Of a stretch of 64,000 bases of DNA, positions 46,100-58,778 are shown in pieces. This DNA comes from Zanthoxylum bungeanum. Its lineage: Eukaryota; Streptophyta; Magnoliopsida; Sapindales; Rutaceae. The stretch's first letter is position 1; each line of letters starts with the position of its first letter. Below the pieces are notes generated by a model. That model was not told the DNA's origin. It ran no database searches and saw nothing but the letters and a program-made list of their open reading frames with translations. A program made the position numbers and the translations under genes. Where the stretch lies: the NCBI GenBank assembly GCA_019454045.1, contig SKCR01037623.1:27981-91980 (forward strand). Reading direction: 5' to 3'.

Positions 46100-47654
46100 T
46101 GACCGGTGCAATCACACGCGTATAACGCAAGCACACGTATCGTTCAAGTAGTATAAAAAGTATCGATCTCACGAGGACTTAATACCTAATCTATTAATTT
46201 AAGAACCCAAATTATTATGAGTATCTAATGGATTGATTGTTTTATTGAATGGTGACTTTTAAAATTAAAACAAGTAAATAAAACAGCGAGAAAGTAGTTT
46301 AAGAAAATTCAATATTTAGAAACTATCTAGGGTTGTGAATCTTTCCAATATCTTTTAAAGATGAAGTGGTTATCTTATGTTTGTGTAATATATTGATTTA
46401 CTAACCTGGAATACGAAATTCTGTAAAAGCCTCTATCGATGGTCGGATGAAAATACCCAGTGTAACCCAATTAAACCATATGTCTATGTCAGCCAAGTTA
46501 CCTGAATTTATTAAAATTAAGTTCCAATTGTGGCTACCCCCGCCCAACAGGTATATGTCTATCCTGTAAGGAAATTTATTAAAGGGTTATCTATCCTCAA
46601 GGTTGGAAATTAAAAAGGTAAAAATACAATAAAAGAAATTGTTGGGGTAAAAGGATCCACTTTTATTACTACTATTTTAGATATCTCCTTTAATATAATA
46701 TATTAACTTGTGTGATATTACCAACCAGCCATATAGGCTGTATCCTGATTAAGTCAAATTAATAATTAATTACCAACCGACCAACCAGGCGGTATCCATG
46801 CTTAGTCAGGTTAAAACCAGTTTATGAATAATTACCATCCGGCCAATATAGCGGTATCCTTGTTAAGTCAAGTTTTAAGTAGTTATTATATTATAATTAA
46901 GGGATATTAATCTATATAGCATTAATAAAAGCTTTACCTTTCACCCTAACAAGGGGAAGTTACATCCTCATTGCTAAATAGTAAAAATTAAAAAAGTAAA
47001 ATTAATTACAGAATTAAAATTTAAACAAACTAGATACAAACTCTTTAGTATTATCAGAGAATTATAGAGAAGAAGGTACATCTGAAACTGAAATTTCGAG
47101 CTCTATTTATAGGCGTCCATGGTGGTCACGCATCGTGACGTGCCAACTTTTACGCTTCGTGACGTGCCACGTGGCACTTTATGAATAATTACTTTGATTC
47201 CCTTATCTGCTGACGTGGTATTTTGGATGATTAACTCAATAATTATGCTAACGTGGTGATGTGGATGTCGGCAACATGTGATGGTGACACGTGTCCGGTG
47301 CATGTTAGCATGATCGGTACACGTTAGCGGCACACATTAGCGAAGCACGTTAGCAAGAGGAGCACGTTAACATGGTGTATTTTAGCAAACTTCACTGATT
47401 GTGACATAGCAGACTCCGGGGCACGTTAGCGGTCGTGACACGAATTTCATGTCGGGACGCTCAAATGATAGTTTTGCCATTTTTATCCGTTTTTCATTAT
47501 TTTGGCCCCAAATCACCTCCAGAGAGTCATGTCCTGAAACTTTTTTTTATCTATAAAATAACACAAAATACATCAAAATATTCACAAAATTCGTGAATCT
47601 AGACTAAATATTAGGGTAAATGAGTGAAAATAGTGATAAATTTACCACTCATAA
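46100..47654 (-). mobile_element. Athila 5' LTR
   Basis: Starts TGACCGGTGCAATC and ends CCACTCATAA on the plus strand, matching 17165-19010. About 290 bp present in the 3' LTR are deleted here at about 46610. It keeps the TATA box at 47103-47111. Confidence 0.92.
47103..47111 (-). promoter_or_regulatory. TATA box in Athila 5' LTR
   Basis: TATAAATAG on the minus strand, identical to the 3' LTR box. Confidence 0.75.
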
Positions 47655-49362
47655 TCTACATGAGATGTGCGCCGCAGAAACTTGGCGGTATATTTTATGT
47701 TTCCTAAGCACAATTCGAATAGCATACGATGGAGGGATTATTTAACATATGTGATGTCCTCGACTTCTATAGTTCAGAAAGGTCATTCATATTCTTCGCG
47801 AATTCAGAGGTGGCCGAATTACGTTCATATTAGCTAGACTTATATGACAAACGTGTCTAAACTTAGAGAGTCCCAATATGAAGTGTACTCATTGAGCACT
47901 TGGGTAGCCGATTAATTTTGATTAAATATAATATTAGATACTATAATTATCACCCAAGATAATCAAGTGTTATTGGATAACATTGATTATTTACTTTGAC
48001 CTAATTGGATTAATTTAATAATTAAAAAATGGCTTAATTGTAAAATCATAATTATCTCTACCATTTGAGGATATTATGGTAATTGTAGGTTGGTAATAAT
48101 AGGTTTTTTTGGCTTGATTTAATTGGATTAAATCAAAGTAGCAAACATTGAACTAATCCATTTCCTAATCCTTGACTTGATTTAATTGGATTAAATCAAA
48201 GTGGGAGACAATGGAGATTACTCACACCTAATTATACATATTTGGACAAATTAGATTAAGCCCACTTAAAAGTTGATTACAACTTTTATTAATTAAAAAT
48301 TATGTAAGTTTTGCTATAAATAACAAGCTCTATGAAGGTTTTAATTACAAGTACAAATACAAGAAAATTCTTAAGAGATTACCCTAAGTTAGAGAAGTGT
48401 TTATAGAAGCTTGTGAGGTCTCTACAACATTTCATCTAGGAGAAATCAAGATTGAATCTTGAAGTGAAGCTTGGAAGCATTGGAAATAAGATTGGATTTT
48501 GAAGACAAGCTTGCACACCTTGGAAGTTCTACATCAATTTCAACAAAAGGGAAGTATATTGGATCTTGCATCAAGCTTACTAGGTAATATTTGATCTTCT
48601 CTTGAGCTATGTTTTTTTTATTAGATGCATGATCACATAGATTAATGTTGAATAAGACTAATCAATTGTGTTAGGATACTTTAGAAGTATAAACACAACA
48701 TGCTTGTAATTAGGTCAAAGATGTTCATATTGGACATGAAATAATTTATTAGAGTTTGAAACTCTAGATTAAAACTTAGAGCTATGGCTACCATTCTGGA
48801 ATCACTTGACCACCTTTGGGTGACCTAGAATTGTTCACGAGACATTTCTTATTGGGATTGTAATATAGTTTGTGTATTGGATTCCAAATTTATGTAAGTG
48901 CATATTCTAAATAAATTTTTGTTTTTGTAAAAATATTTGATATTTTAAAAACTTGATTTGTATTCTATAACATATGTTAATATTAGTTTTGAAATTAAAA
49001 ATTAATTTTAGGTATTTTGAAGTGTTTAGGGAGAATCGGAAGCTATTAGGGTAATAGACACTAATTGCTTCAGCTCTCTGGAAATTTTCCAGAGAGCTGG
49101 AGCTTTGTTTTTGAACAAAGCATTAAGAAAACAAAAAAAAAAAAAGCAAAGTCAGCTCAAATGAAAAGTGCGCACGCGGACTGTTCATGCGTGCACTGTG
49201 CTTTCACTGTTCACGTGCGTACATGCTCACGCGCTCTGATTTTATTTTCACTCATTTTTGAACATCTGGACTCTGATTCAGCCACGATTTTTCCTATACA
49301 GTCGTAATGGAATAACGTATTTCCTTAAATAATTTAAAATTTACACCCATACTTGATATCCA
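47655..49362 (+). mobile_element. Element C LTR, second segment
   Basis: Continues the LTR interrupted at 17164. It carries CTTAGAGAGTCCCA..ATGAAGTGTACTC and GAGCACTTGGG as in B LTRs, a TATA at 48314, and a CTACCATTCTGGAATC..GACCTAGAATTGTTC block as in B R/U5. Interrupted at 49362 by the family-A array (duplication ATCCA) and finishing at 60848-60915. An A-rich stretch lies at 49128-49147. The open frame at 49065-49307 is not recognised. Confidence 0.82.
48314..48322 (+). promoter_or_regulatory. TATA box of element C LTR
   Basis: CTATAAATA, a canonical plant TATA box in the + orientation, followed after about 35 nt by a plausible transcribed region. Confidence 0.7.
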
Positions 49363-50765
49363 TGTTGGTTTTATTCTAGGTCCCAAGATCATAACAAGCA
49401 TGAAAATAATGTGTGAATACATCAAAGAAGATAGCGGAATACTCACATCGATCGGTTGAGACGATTTGATGAAGAACAAAAATGAAATTTCCACCTCCAA
49501 GGGGCGCCAAACTGCAACAGTCCACTGCCTTGTATTTTCAGTTTTGTTCCATGAATTTGAGCTTTGAATCTTCATCAAACGATTCCCAGCTCGTGGGTGG
49601 GTTTCCCTAACACCTTCGTATAACTCTCAGTAGTGTGCTAGCACTTGGATTTTTCCACAAAACCCTCAAAAATTGCTTCCCTTGTTCGGTAAAGTGAGCT
49701 GAAACAGTGACTGTTTCATAGCCATATTTGGGCGTGAATGGGGAGAAAAGGATAAAGGAGAGAAGTGTTTGTTAATTGGTAAAATAATATCCAATATCCT
49801 TTTTATATTTTCCAAAAATAAATAAATGATTTACCATTTATTTTAACTTTCAAAAAGTCAAATAAATTAACTTTAATCACTTTGAGTGTTCCACACTCCA
49901 ACATCATTATCCATCAAGTCATATCAACTTTAATAAAGTGACATGTTGTTAAGTCACATCACTCAAAGTGACAAGTGATTTGACGCTTGATGCGACTAAT
50001 GATTTGACGATTGATGTGATTTGCGTGCTGCATTCAAATTCGAAACACGAATGCGCTTGCAATCACTCTCGGGCTCGGGTTCGCTAATTCTTAATTAGCG
50101 AATTTTCCGTCGCGTCGTAATTAAATGATTACGCCTAGCGAATTCACTATTCACGTCGCTAACGAATTAATTCTAAATTAATTAGTTCGCCCGAATTAAA
50201 ATCCAATTTCAATTCCACGTCGAAATCCAATTTCGTTTAATATATCGAATATATTAATTTACCGATTAATTCCAAATTAATCGCTATCTCTCTTTTATTG
50301 ATATTTTATCCTGGATAAATATCTCCGAAATTAATCCTAGATTAATTTTCTCTCTCTTCTAATTAATCCCAGATTAATTAAAGTGCGAGTCATACATCAT
50401 CGGTGAATCATTGGGAAGTGACCTATGAGATCCCCAGATATGTTGGCAGTAAATACGGTCGCCGGACTAACCGAACACGTAAGTACCTTGTACTACATCT
50501 TACCGATTTACAAGACAAGGTTGGCCTCTAGCAAAGTGCCATGCCTACCCAATTGTCCAGAAATATCCTTACAGGAATAAAGGATCTGTATCAGGCGTAG
50601 TATACGTGGTATTGTGTATTTTTGTCCAGTAGAGGATGATCACTTGCTAGGCCTGGGGCTGGAATTATGTCTGCCCCGTACGAAGCACTTGTCGGATGTC
50701 TGGTAACTAGTCTCTATAACCGGATATACATGACCTAGTCATAATATCCCGATGGCCGCGCAGCA
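49363..50765 (-). mobile_element. Truncated family-A LTR of the array
   Basis: Starts TGTTGGTTTTATTCTAGG on the plus strand and matches the other two LTRs up to CGATGGCCGCGCAGCAC. About 650 bp of the U3 end are missing. The join to 50766 shows a 3-4 nt microhomology (CAC), suggesting a deletion by end joining. Confidence 0.88.
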
Positions 50766-50871
50766 CATTTAAGCATACTTAATCATCAATTTCATAAAAT
50801 CATGCTCAAATTCAAAATACCCAATTTTAAACCCTAAAAGTTTCATGCTCAAACCTAGGCTCTGATACCAT
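50766..50871 (-). mobile_element. Relic of a second family-A internal region with PBS
   Basis: Nearly identical to 58668-58778. It includes the PBS TGGTATCAGAGCC (minus strand, 50858-50870) abutting the middle LTR. All other internal sequence of this second copy is gone. Confidence 0.9.
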
Positions 50872-52929
50872 TTTTGGTTTTAGTCTAGGTCCCAAGATCA
50901 TAACAAGCATGAAAATAATGTGTGAATACATCAAATGAGATAGCGGAATACTCACATCAATCGTTGAGACGATTTGATTAAGAACCAAAATGAAATTTCC
51001 ACCTCCAATGGGCGCCAAACTACAGCAGTCCACTACCTTGTATTTTCAGTTTTGTTCCATGAATTTGAGCTTTGAATCTTCGTCAAACGATTCCCGGCTC
51101 GTGGGTGGGTTTCCCTAACACCTTCGTATACTCTCGATAGTGTGCTAGCACTTGGATTTTGCCACAAAACCCTCAAAAATTGCTTCCCTTGCTCGGTAAA
51201 GTAAGCTGAAACAGTGACTGTTTCACAGCCCTATTTGGGCGTGAATGGAGAGAAAAGGATGAAGGAGAGAATTGTTTGTTAATTGGTAAAATGATATCCA
51301 ATATCCTTTATATATTTTCCAAAAATAAATAAATGATTTACCATTTATTTTAACTTTCAAAAAGTCAAATAAATTAACTTTAATCACTTTGAGTGTTCCA
51401 CACTCCAACATCATTATCCATCAAGTCATATCAACTTTAATAATGTGACATGTTGTCAAGTCACATCACTCAAAGTGACAAGTGATTTGACGCTTGATAC
51501 GACTAATGATTTGACGCTTGATGTGATTTGCATGCCGCATTCAAATTTGAAACGCGAATGCGCTCGTAATCACTCTCGGGCTCGGGTTCGCTAATTCCTA
51601 ATTAGAAAATTTTCTGTCACGTCGTAATTAAATGATTACGCCTATCGAATTCACTATTCACGTCGCTAACGAATTAATTCTAAATTAATTCGTTCGCCTG
51701 AATTAGAATCCAATTTCAATTCCGCGTCGAAATCCAATTTCGTTTAATATATCGAATATATTAATTTACCGATTAATTCCAAATTAATCATTATCTCTCT
51801 TTTATTGATATTTTATCCTAGACAAAATATCTCCGAAATTAATCTTAGATTAATTTTCTCTCTCTTCTAATTAATCCCAGATTAATTAAAGTACGAGTCA
51901 TACATCATCGGTGAATCATTGGGAAGCGACCCATGAGATCCCCAGACATATTGGCAGTAAATACGGTCGTCGGAGTATCCGAACACGTAAGTACCTTGTA
52001 CTACGTCTTACCGATTTACAAGACAAGGTTGGCCTCTAGCAAAGCGCCATGCCTACCCAATTCTCCGGAAATATCCTTATAGAAATAAAGGATCTGTATC
52101 AGGCGTAGTATACGTGGTATTGTGTATTTCTTTCCAGTATCGGATGATCACGTGTTAGGCTTGGGGCTGGAATTGTGTCTGCCTCGTACGAAGCACTTGT
52201 CGGATGTCTGGTAACTAGTCTCTATAATCGATATACATGACCTAGTCATAATATCCCGATGGCCGTGCAGCACTTAAGAGCACTAATACCGTACCCTGTG
52301 TGACATCATCTCCACAATAACTGGAGTGATACTTCCATCTTGACATCACACCCAATACTCTACGATTCTCAATATACCCAACATTGGCGTACACAAAACC
52401 GGTTAAAGCCCTGGACGACCTCAACCAAAGTACATTGATTGTCGTAAGTATTAGCGGTGCAAGTCTTAGGTTAAGACCAAATACACCTACCCTGATTTTG
52501 GACTCCCATAGACACATAGTCAAACTACCAATGGGATTCCGAGGGGGTCTATCCAGAGCGAAGCTATTTTCCGTACCATCGGTGAAACACAACCTCCTAC
52601 CACACTTGCATAAGTATCATATATGAGAACTATGTCGTTGTGCCCTCACAACGCGCACAAGTGCGATACTAGTCTTTTACGTATTTATCGATGTCCAATC
52701 TCGATAATACTCTGACTATGGATATTTAATGATTTATCCTTCGTTGATTGATACTGTCTCATATCATTCTCAATCAAGGAACAAATCATAAGGACCTCTC
52801 ATCATTTATATATCTAGGTGATCTAATCACAAATGATAAGAGTGCAATCTCCTTTGTCACATAGTTAATTTGTACAACAACACCATGATCTGTACAAATA
52901 GTGACGCTATGGGTCATAACTGTCCAATA
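50872..52929 (-). mobile_element. Middle family-A LTR
   Basis: 2058 bp; first bases changed from TG to TT, last CCAATA. Shared between two element copies: a PPT on one side and a PBS on the other. Minus-strand TATA-like AATATATAAA at 51307-51316; palindrome ACGAATTAATT/AATTAATTCGT at 51669-51693. Confidence 0.9.
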
Positions 52930-52957
52930 ATCTCCCACTTGGCCTATAGCCAGTCAC
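52901..52957 (-). other. PPT of family-A element inside an inverted repeat
   Basis: The PPT on the minus strand is CAAGTGGGAGAT (52930-52941). GTGACGCTATGGG (52901-52913) pairs with CCTATAGCCAGTCAC (52943-52957) except for a 2-nt bulge and one mismatch, holding the PPT and first LTR bases in the loop. Confidence 0.8.
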
Positions 52958-55780
52958 TCGAGTGCTTGACACCCGAACTATGTATGGTTGGCTCAAATTG
53001 CTGAGAAAAACTTTCGTTAGCGGATTTGCATGATTATCGTCTGATGTGATTTATATGATCATCACATCGCCACGATGTATGATCCTAATGAATCAGATGA
53101 ATAGTCGAAGTGTGTATCTGGATCGTTGATGAGACCTTTAATTCTTTGGCCTGCACTGACGCCTTGCTCTGCTGCTAACAGAACTATATCTAATCTAATT
53201 AGATTTGTTATTGACCCAGATAGCTTCTATTGCTGCCTCAGCTGCAGCAATTACCCACTTTTGTTGTTTATTCGGTAACAATATCTTGCTAGGAAGATTT
53301 CCAGCTCACTGTACCGTTATTCAAACTGTATAGTACTGTTTGCGACTTTTAGTCGTTTCATCGATCTAGGAAACTTGCAGTAGTGATCCCAGTCACTTCA
53401 AGTTCTCATTCTCCACAAATAAAGACAGCATCCTTAGTTCTCTAAGATACTAAGTATGTTATTAACTTCAATCCAGTGACTATAACTTGGATTGGTCTGA
53501 TTGTGAATCCATATGCTCAAAGCGTATGAGACACCAGGTCACGTACATTTTTCAATGTACGAGTTCTCACAGAGTTTTAACAACTTAATCTATCCCAGTA
53601 GATCTTAAATCCTAGAATAAAGGTTGTTACTCCCAAGAATTCTATGGAGAATTTTCTCGAAAGCCAAGCTTTCACCGATTGTTATTATGGGAATCTCATT
53701 TCCAAGAAATGATATATATTATCATTATTTATAGGACAATCACTGTCAGTGCGCTCCCACTAACCTCCTTCTATACACAAGAATCATATTCGTTTTGAAT
53801 TAAATCATACACTATTATGATTACATCAAAATGTTAGTTCCAATAACCTAATGCTTGTTTCAATCCAAACATAGATCGAATAACCTGCAAACCTTGTTTG
53901 CTGGTTTTAGTACGACAAAATCGTCAGGATGTTATAAACATCCTCCAAAAGGTTTCCGTTTAAGGAAATCGATTTTGATCTTTAACTGACACATTTCATA
54001 AATGTACAGTTTCAGCAAGCATTATCCAATGGATTTACCGTGGCAACAGGTAAAAGGTTGAACCATAATCAACACAATGTTGATAATAATACCTTTCCGC
54101 TACAAGCCTAGCTTTGTACGTTGGTATGTTGCCTTCCATGTATGTCTTCCTTGAAGACTTATACAGTACCTATAGGCACAATGTCTTATGGTACATCAAC
54201 TAGTATCTTAACATAGTTGTTTTACATGGAATCCATTTCGGACTCATGGCACTTTGCCATAAAAGGGAGTCGATACCTTGTATCACTTCCTCATTCTTAG
54301 TCGGTTTGTCTTCCTCAATAAGATTGACATCTTTATGAGGTGACATCAGAAACCCATACCCCGGGTTGTTTTCTGATTCTCTCTGATCTACGCGGTTCTT
54401 GTGTATTCGAAGATTACTGGTATAGTTTCACCCTTGATGAACTATTTGCATTCCATTAAGGACTTCATGCCTTGAAAATTATCACTCCGATTTTCATCGA
54501 GTTTTACTGTCCTTCCACTTACCACTGCATATCGGTATTCCTCTAAGGAATATCGCATGGTGAGCAACAATTACAATTGTTCTCTAGTGAGATGTATAAG
54601 TACTATACTTATGGTTTTCCCTAGGATAACCTATAATTTGGCACTTATCAATTTGGGTTCTGGTTTGGTATCATCCAAACGTATGCCTTGCATTCCCAAA
54701 TCTTCAAGAGTGTGAAACCCTGTTTCTTTCCCGTTTATATCCGATATGAATTCTGTCAAACAAATTTTATGGAACCTTATTCTAAATAAGTTTTGTACTA
54801 TTAATGCATATCCATTGAAGGAAAATGGAAGCTCATAGCGACTCATGATAAACCTTAGCATGTCCAACAAAATCTGGTTCTCCGTTCGGACACACCGTCA
54901 ATTGACGTGTTCCGGGAGGAGTCCTCATTTGAAAGAATACTATACTCTCTCATGTATTTGTTAAACTTATTGCTTAAGTGTTTTCCATTACGGTCTTACC
55001 GTGACGGTTTAATACTTTAGCAGATCTGTTTGTCTATTTCGTGTCGAAACTCTAAAAGATTTCGATTTGTGTTCTTTAAAAGAAATACATAACCATAACG
55101 CGATGCCACATCCGTATAGGTCACGAAATATTTATGTCCACATCTAGCCTAGCTAGACATGGGCCCACTTGATTCACTATGAACTAGGGTTAACAGGTCG
55201 GTGGCATTTACACTTTTACCAAGTAAATAGTGTTTTAGGTACTTTGCCCAATAAACTAGATTCGTAGACTTTATTTGATCGGAATCAAATTAGTCCTAGT
55301 ACCCACTCTTCAAAAGTGCGGATATACGATTCTTGTTTGATTGTGTCCCAAACAACAACGCCACAATTAGTTTCATCTGATCAAATCAGTTTGAGCTATT
55401 TGTTTGTCATGTTATATGTTTGAGATTTATTTATATTCAAAATATAAATACTGTTATTCACATCTAATGTGTTTATCTCAATATCATCTTTATGTAATAA
55501 AACACTTTAGTGTCTTAGAACATAAAGGATCACCCGCAGTGGGTTAAACACTGATATAGAGATAATGTTCCCAGTCAAACTAGCTACATTATAACAGTTT
55601 CCTAATATAGGTACACACCCGAATGGTAGTTCCTAAACTTAGGTATCTACGGTCGAAACAGCGACTTTCATCCCGTTTCCGATTCGCAGATTAAATCTCA
55701 ACTGAAGTCAGTATCCTGCTCACAGCAGATTCTGCACATCATTACATATATTCTATGTACCACATTAAGTATTTAAAATC
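52958..55780 (-). pseudogene. Family-A Copia pol, heavily decayed
   Basis: No long frame is left, but motifs appear in the right minus-strand order: integrase core with GPMSS and ARCGHKYFVTYTD (about 55190-55080), an integrase segment MLDMLRFIMSRYELPFSF with NGYAL (54870-54800), a TRGMGF-like remnant of the integrase/RT linker (54340-54375), RT pieces KSISLNGNLLEDVY and an AGYSIYVWIET-like piece (about 53960-53870), and RNase H WVIAAAEAAIEAIWVNN (53270-53205). The order IN before RT is that of Ty1/Copia. Every motif has substitutions, so this is the oldest-looking coding region in the window. Confidence 0.8.
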
Positions 55781-55990
55781 CAATTTCAATACTAGTAGTG
55801 AATATAATTATGACAAATATATTTAAAGTTAGAGCCTTGCCCTTTCTTTAATTCCTTCACGTCTGCTTTTTCCAAACGGCAGTCACGCTCGCGATCCCGT
55901 TTGCCACATTTAAGCAGACATTTTAGGATATGTCCTTTATCTTCCCAGAAGATTATAATGATTTTACCTTTGCCCTTTTTTAACATTTTA
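55781..55990 (-). pseudogene. Family-A Copia gag, zinc-knuckle relic
   Basis: The minus strand encodes KKGKGKIIIIFWEDKGHILK, then KCGKRDRERDCRLEKA and ELKKGQG. This resembles Copia gag ends of the form KGKCFHCGKKGHWKRNC..L.ELKK, with the cysteines of the CCHC knuckle partly lost. Moderate support only. Confidence 0.55.
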
Positions 55991-58764
55991 GAAGCTTTTG
56001 GCCTAGCCTCGGCCTTCTAGAATATCGAAGTAAGGTGTGCCTCGCGCTACTTACATAATTGCAAAGTTTGATTTTATCTCTTTGAGATTTGTCATTAATT
56101 CTCCAAGAATTATTAATTGCAATTTTAATACTTCTTAAATATAAACATAGATTATGACAAGTATATCGGATTAAGCACTAAAGTCATCATCACATAAATC
56201 TTCCAAAGATTATACTCTACTATTTGCTTAATTCCGGGCTAAGGCATAATAGGTTATTTTATCAAATAAAGTAACTTATTATTTATTTCTAGGACCATCC
56301 TGAAATTTAATTCGCAATTTGAAAATTAAACCATTTAATATTTTAATCCAAGATTATATTTAAATGTCCAATCTTTCAATGTTTCTTGATTTTAATAGTC
56401 CAACTATTTAATCAACGATTTGTGGTACTATTAATTATAACGATTATTATAGTCCAACTATACAATCAAATATAATTTAAATTAATTAATCTCAATTACA
56501 TTGATTATTATAATCCAATTATAAAATCAACTATAAATCGAAATTAATTAAAATTCAAATAATTGATTACTATAATCCAATTATATAATCAACTATAATA
56601 CAGTCCAACTGTTTATTAAAACAACAATTTAAATATTAGTCTAACTAACATTTAATTTATATTGACGAATGATATTTGTTTGAGCGCGTATGGCAAGAAA
56701 TTAAACGAATATTGTAAATTCAATTATTGCCTCCCACTATTTTTCGGCGAGTCTCTAACCCTCTGTCGAGTACTCGGGAAACCGCGTTTCCTAGTGGGCT
56801 AGGATCCCGTTAAATATCACACAATCTTGACTTTGGCCAACAAATTGTATGATAATTAACTAGGTAGATCTCTAAGATCAATTGGATCCAATCCAATTCC
56901 TAGATCCGGTAGGGGGACATCCAATTCCGAAAAATATATCTATATATGCCAATACATCCAATGTATTGCCTAACCTATTTCCTCTGAATCAACTAAGCCT
57001 TGGCTTTGGCACAACAAACCTAGTGATCCCAGTCACGCGCGACCCATTGACCATGGAAAGCTTCGTATTCAATGTCGATGGACAAGAAGTGGTCTTGACT
57101 TTGGCCAACAAACCACAACTTAGACAAGACACTGATATGGAACAAAGCCTTCGTGATTCAAACACATCTTCGACAGACAAAGGTCTTGACTTTGCCCAAC
57201 AAACCAATGTCGTCTTAGATCTTGAGTAAGAATCACTCAATGGAAGGAAAGACGTTTAATATTGTTTGAGGGTTTTTCGCGTGCAAATTGGCTACCAATT
57301 TATTATATTTGTTAAGGTATCATCATTATACACCCTTAAACATGCATTCTAAATACATAATAAAGTGAGTATGAAATAAAATAATAATGGTATACGGATG
57401 GACACTAAACACATTGATCCTAGATCAAATCTCTCTCTTTTCTCTCTCTCAAACTAGCACTTGTATTACTTCTACCCATTACACTACACTTCTAAAGAAA
57501 CCTCATTTACATTGAGGGGAATAGGTGAGAAGAGAATACAAAGAGAATAGAGGTGATAAGGCTGGACACGCAGGTCCAATTTACTAAATCGAATTTATTA
57601 CAACAATTTCCAAAATTACCCCACCCGACTAATATCCATCCGATATACATTATTCATTCATCACAACCATGTATTCACACAAGCATGTTATCAATCAATC
57701 TAATTAAATTAATTAATCTGATAATTAGTGATCATCCAATGTTCAAACAACGATTTGATTTTGCTCGAGTCAAACTCGTTTTTACGAATAAGTACTCAAA
57801 GTACGAATTCTCGAATTAAATTAAACTACGTCATTAAATCCAATTTAATATGCATTCAATTCTAATTCGTTATTTAATTCCAAATTAAATATTACACTTT
57901 AATAATAAACCTTTTACGACTTAATTCAAAATTTAATCGTAACGCGTCTCAAAGACCAATTAACGTCCAACGTCAATTCAATTAAAGTCTAATGGGCTTT
58001 TAATTGATTTCTTAAGGCGTGGACTTTTGGTCAACTCGGGTCAAACCGAATAACCAAAATCCAATCCGGGATTTACCCCATAAGCCCATAAATCAATCTT
58101 GGCCCATAGGCCCAATTAAACTTTAAAGGTTCATTAAGTCGCATTTAGGCTTAACGGAAGTGGTTTTGGGCCCAATTGGATCCAATCCATTTGGCCTAAA
58201 CCTAACTTTGTACAACAAAGCCCAACAAGCCCAATTACAACTTTAAAAGTCTAATTTCCAAAATTAGGCCCAAATAATTAAATTACCAAATTCCAAATTT
58301 CCAATTTAATTACATAAAGTGTTCAACACAATTAATTCTCCAATTAACATTTCTAAAACATCATTAGCCTAATTAATTATGTTCATCATCATTATCACAT
58401 GTCCAACACATTGATGAAAAATCAAACCCAATTCCATGCTTTAAAGTCTCGGCAATTTGGGGATTTTATGTCTGATTCGAATTCAATCCAATTAATTTCA
58501 CAATCGATATTAAATCATATACCCAAATGATTTCCAACATATCCAATGTCCAAAAAATCAAAATTCCAAGACTTAATAGGGCTAAGGCATTCGGCCAACA
58601 CATTCAATTTGGGGAAAAATGATCCAATCACATTTTCATGAAATTGATCCAATCAATCTTCAATTTAACCACATTTAAGCATACTTAATCATCCAATTTC
58701 ATAAAATCATGCTCAAATTCAAAATACCCAATTTTAAACCCTAAAAGTTTCATGCTCAAACCTA
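55991..58764 (-). other. Gag and leader region of family-A element, unrecognisable
   Basis: 2.8 kb where gag and the leader should be. I found no convincing gag motif. 56380-56640 is AT-rich with repeated CCAACTAT/CCAATTAT phrases. A 115-codon open frame on the plus strand (56882-57229) is antisense to the element and not recognised. The phrase CTTGACTTTGGCCAACAAA occurs at about 56827 and 57097 and, with one change, at 57184. 57900-58320 contains many GGCCCAA/GCCCAAT phrases. Confidence 0.45.
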
Positions 58765-58777
58765 GGCTCTGATACCA
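58765..58777 (-). other. PBS of family-A element
   Basis: The minus strand TGGTATCAGAGCC next to the LTR; initiator-Met type, an excellent match. Confidence 0.92.
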
Positions 58778-58778
58778 T

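Larger units (their letters stand above)
17165..47654 (-). mobile_element. Athila-type Ty3/Gypsy element (30.5 kb with nested insertions)
   Basis: The LTRs are 17165-19010 (3') and 46100-47654 (5'), flanked by TCTAT (17160-17164) and TCTAC (47655-47659), an old duplication with one change. The minus-strand order is LTR, Asp-type PBS, gag, protease, RT, RNase H, integrase, an unrecognised ORF, the LOG relic, PPT and LTR. The Tat element (28029-42992) and LTR D (22057-25941) are later insertions; removing them leaves about 11.6 kb. The Athila assignment rests on the PBS type, the CTCGAGGA/AGCAAAA box near the PPT, and protein motifs typical of this lineage. All frames are broken. Confidence 0.92.

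Noticed and set aside
49065..49307. 80-codon plus frame with a lysine run
   Set aside because: Ends in LTR C sequence, poly-A-based lysines, no recognisable motif.
48314..49362. Possible host gene downstream of the CTATAAATA box
   Set aside because: The box lies inside the C LTR and no coding frame follows; it is the LTR promoter.
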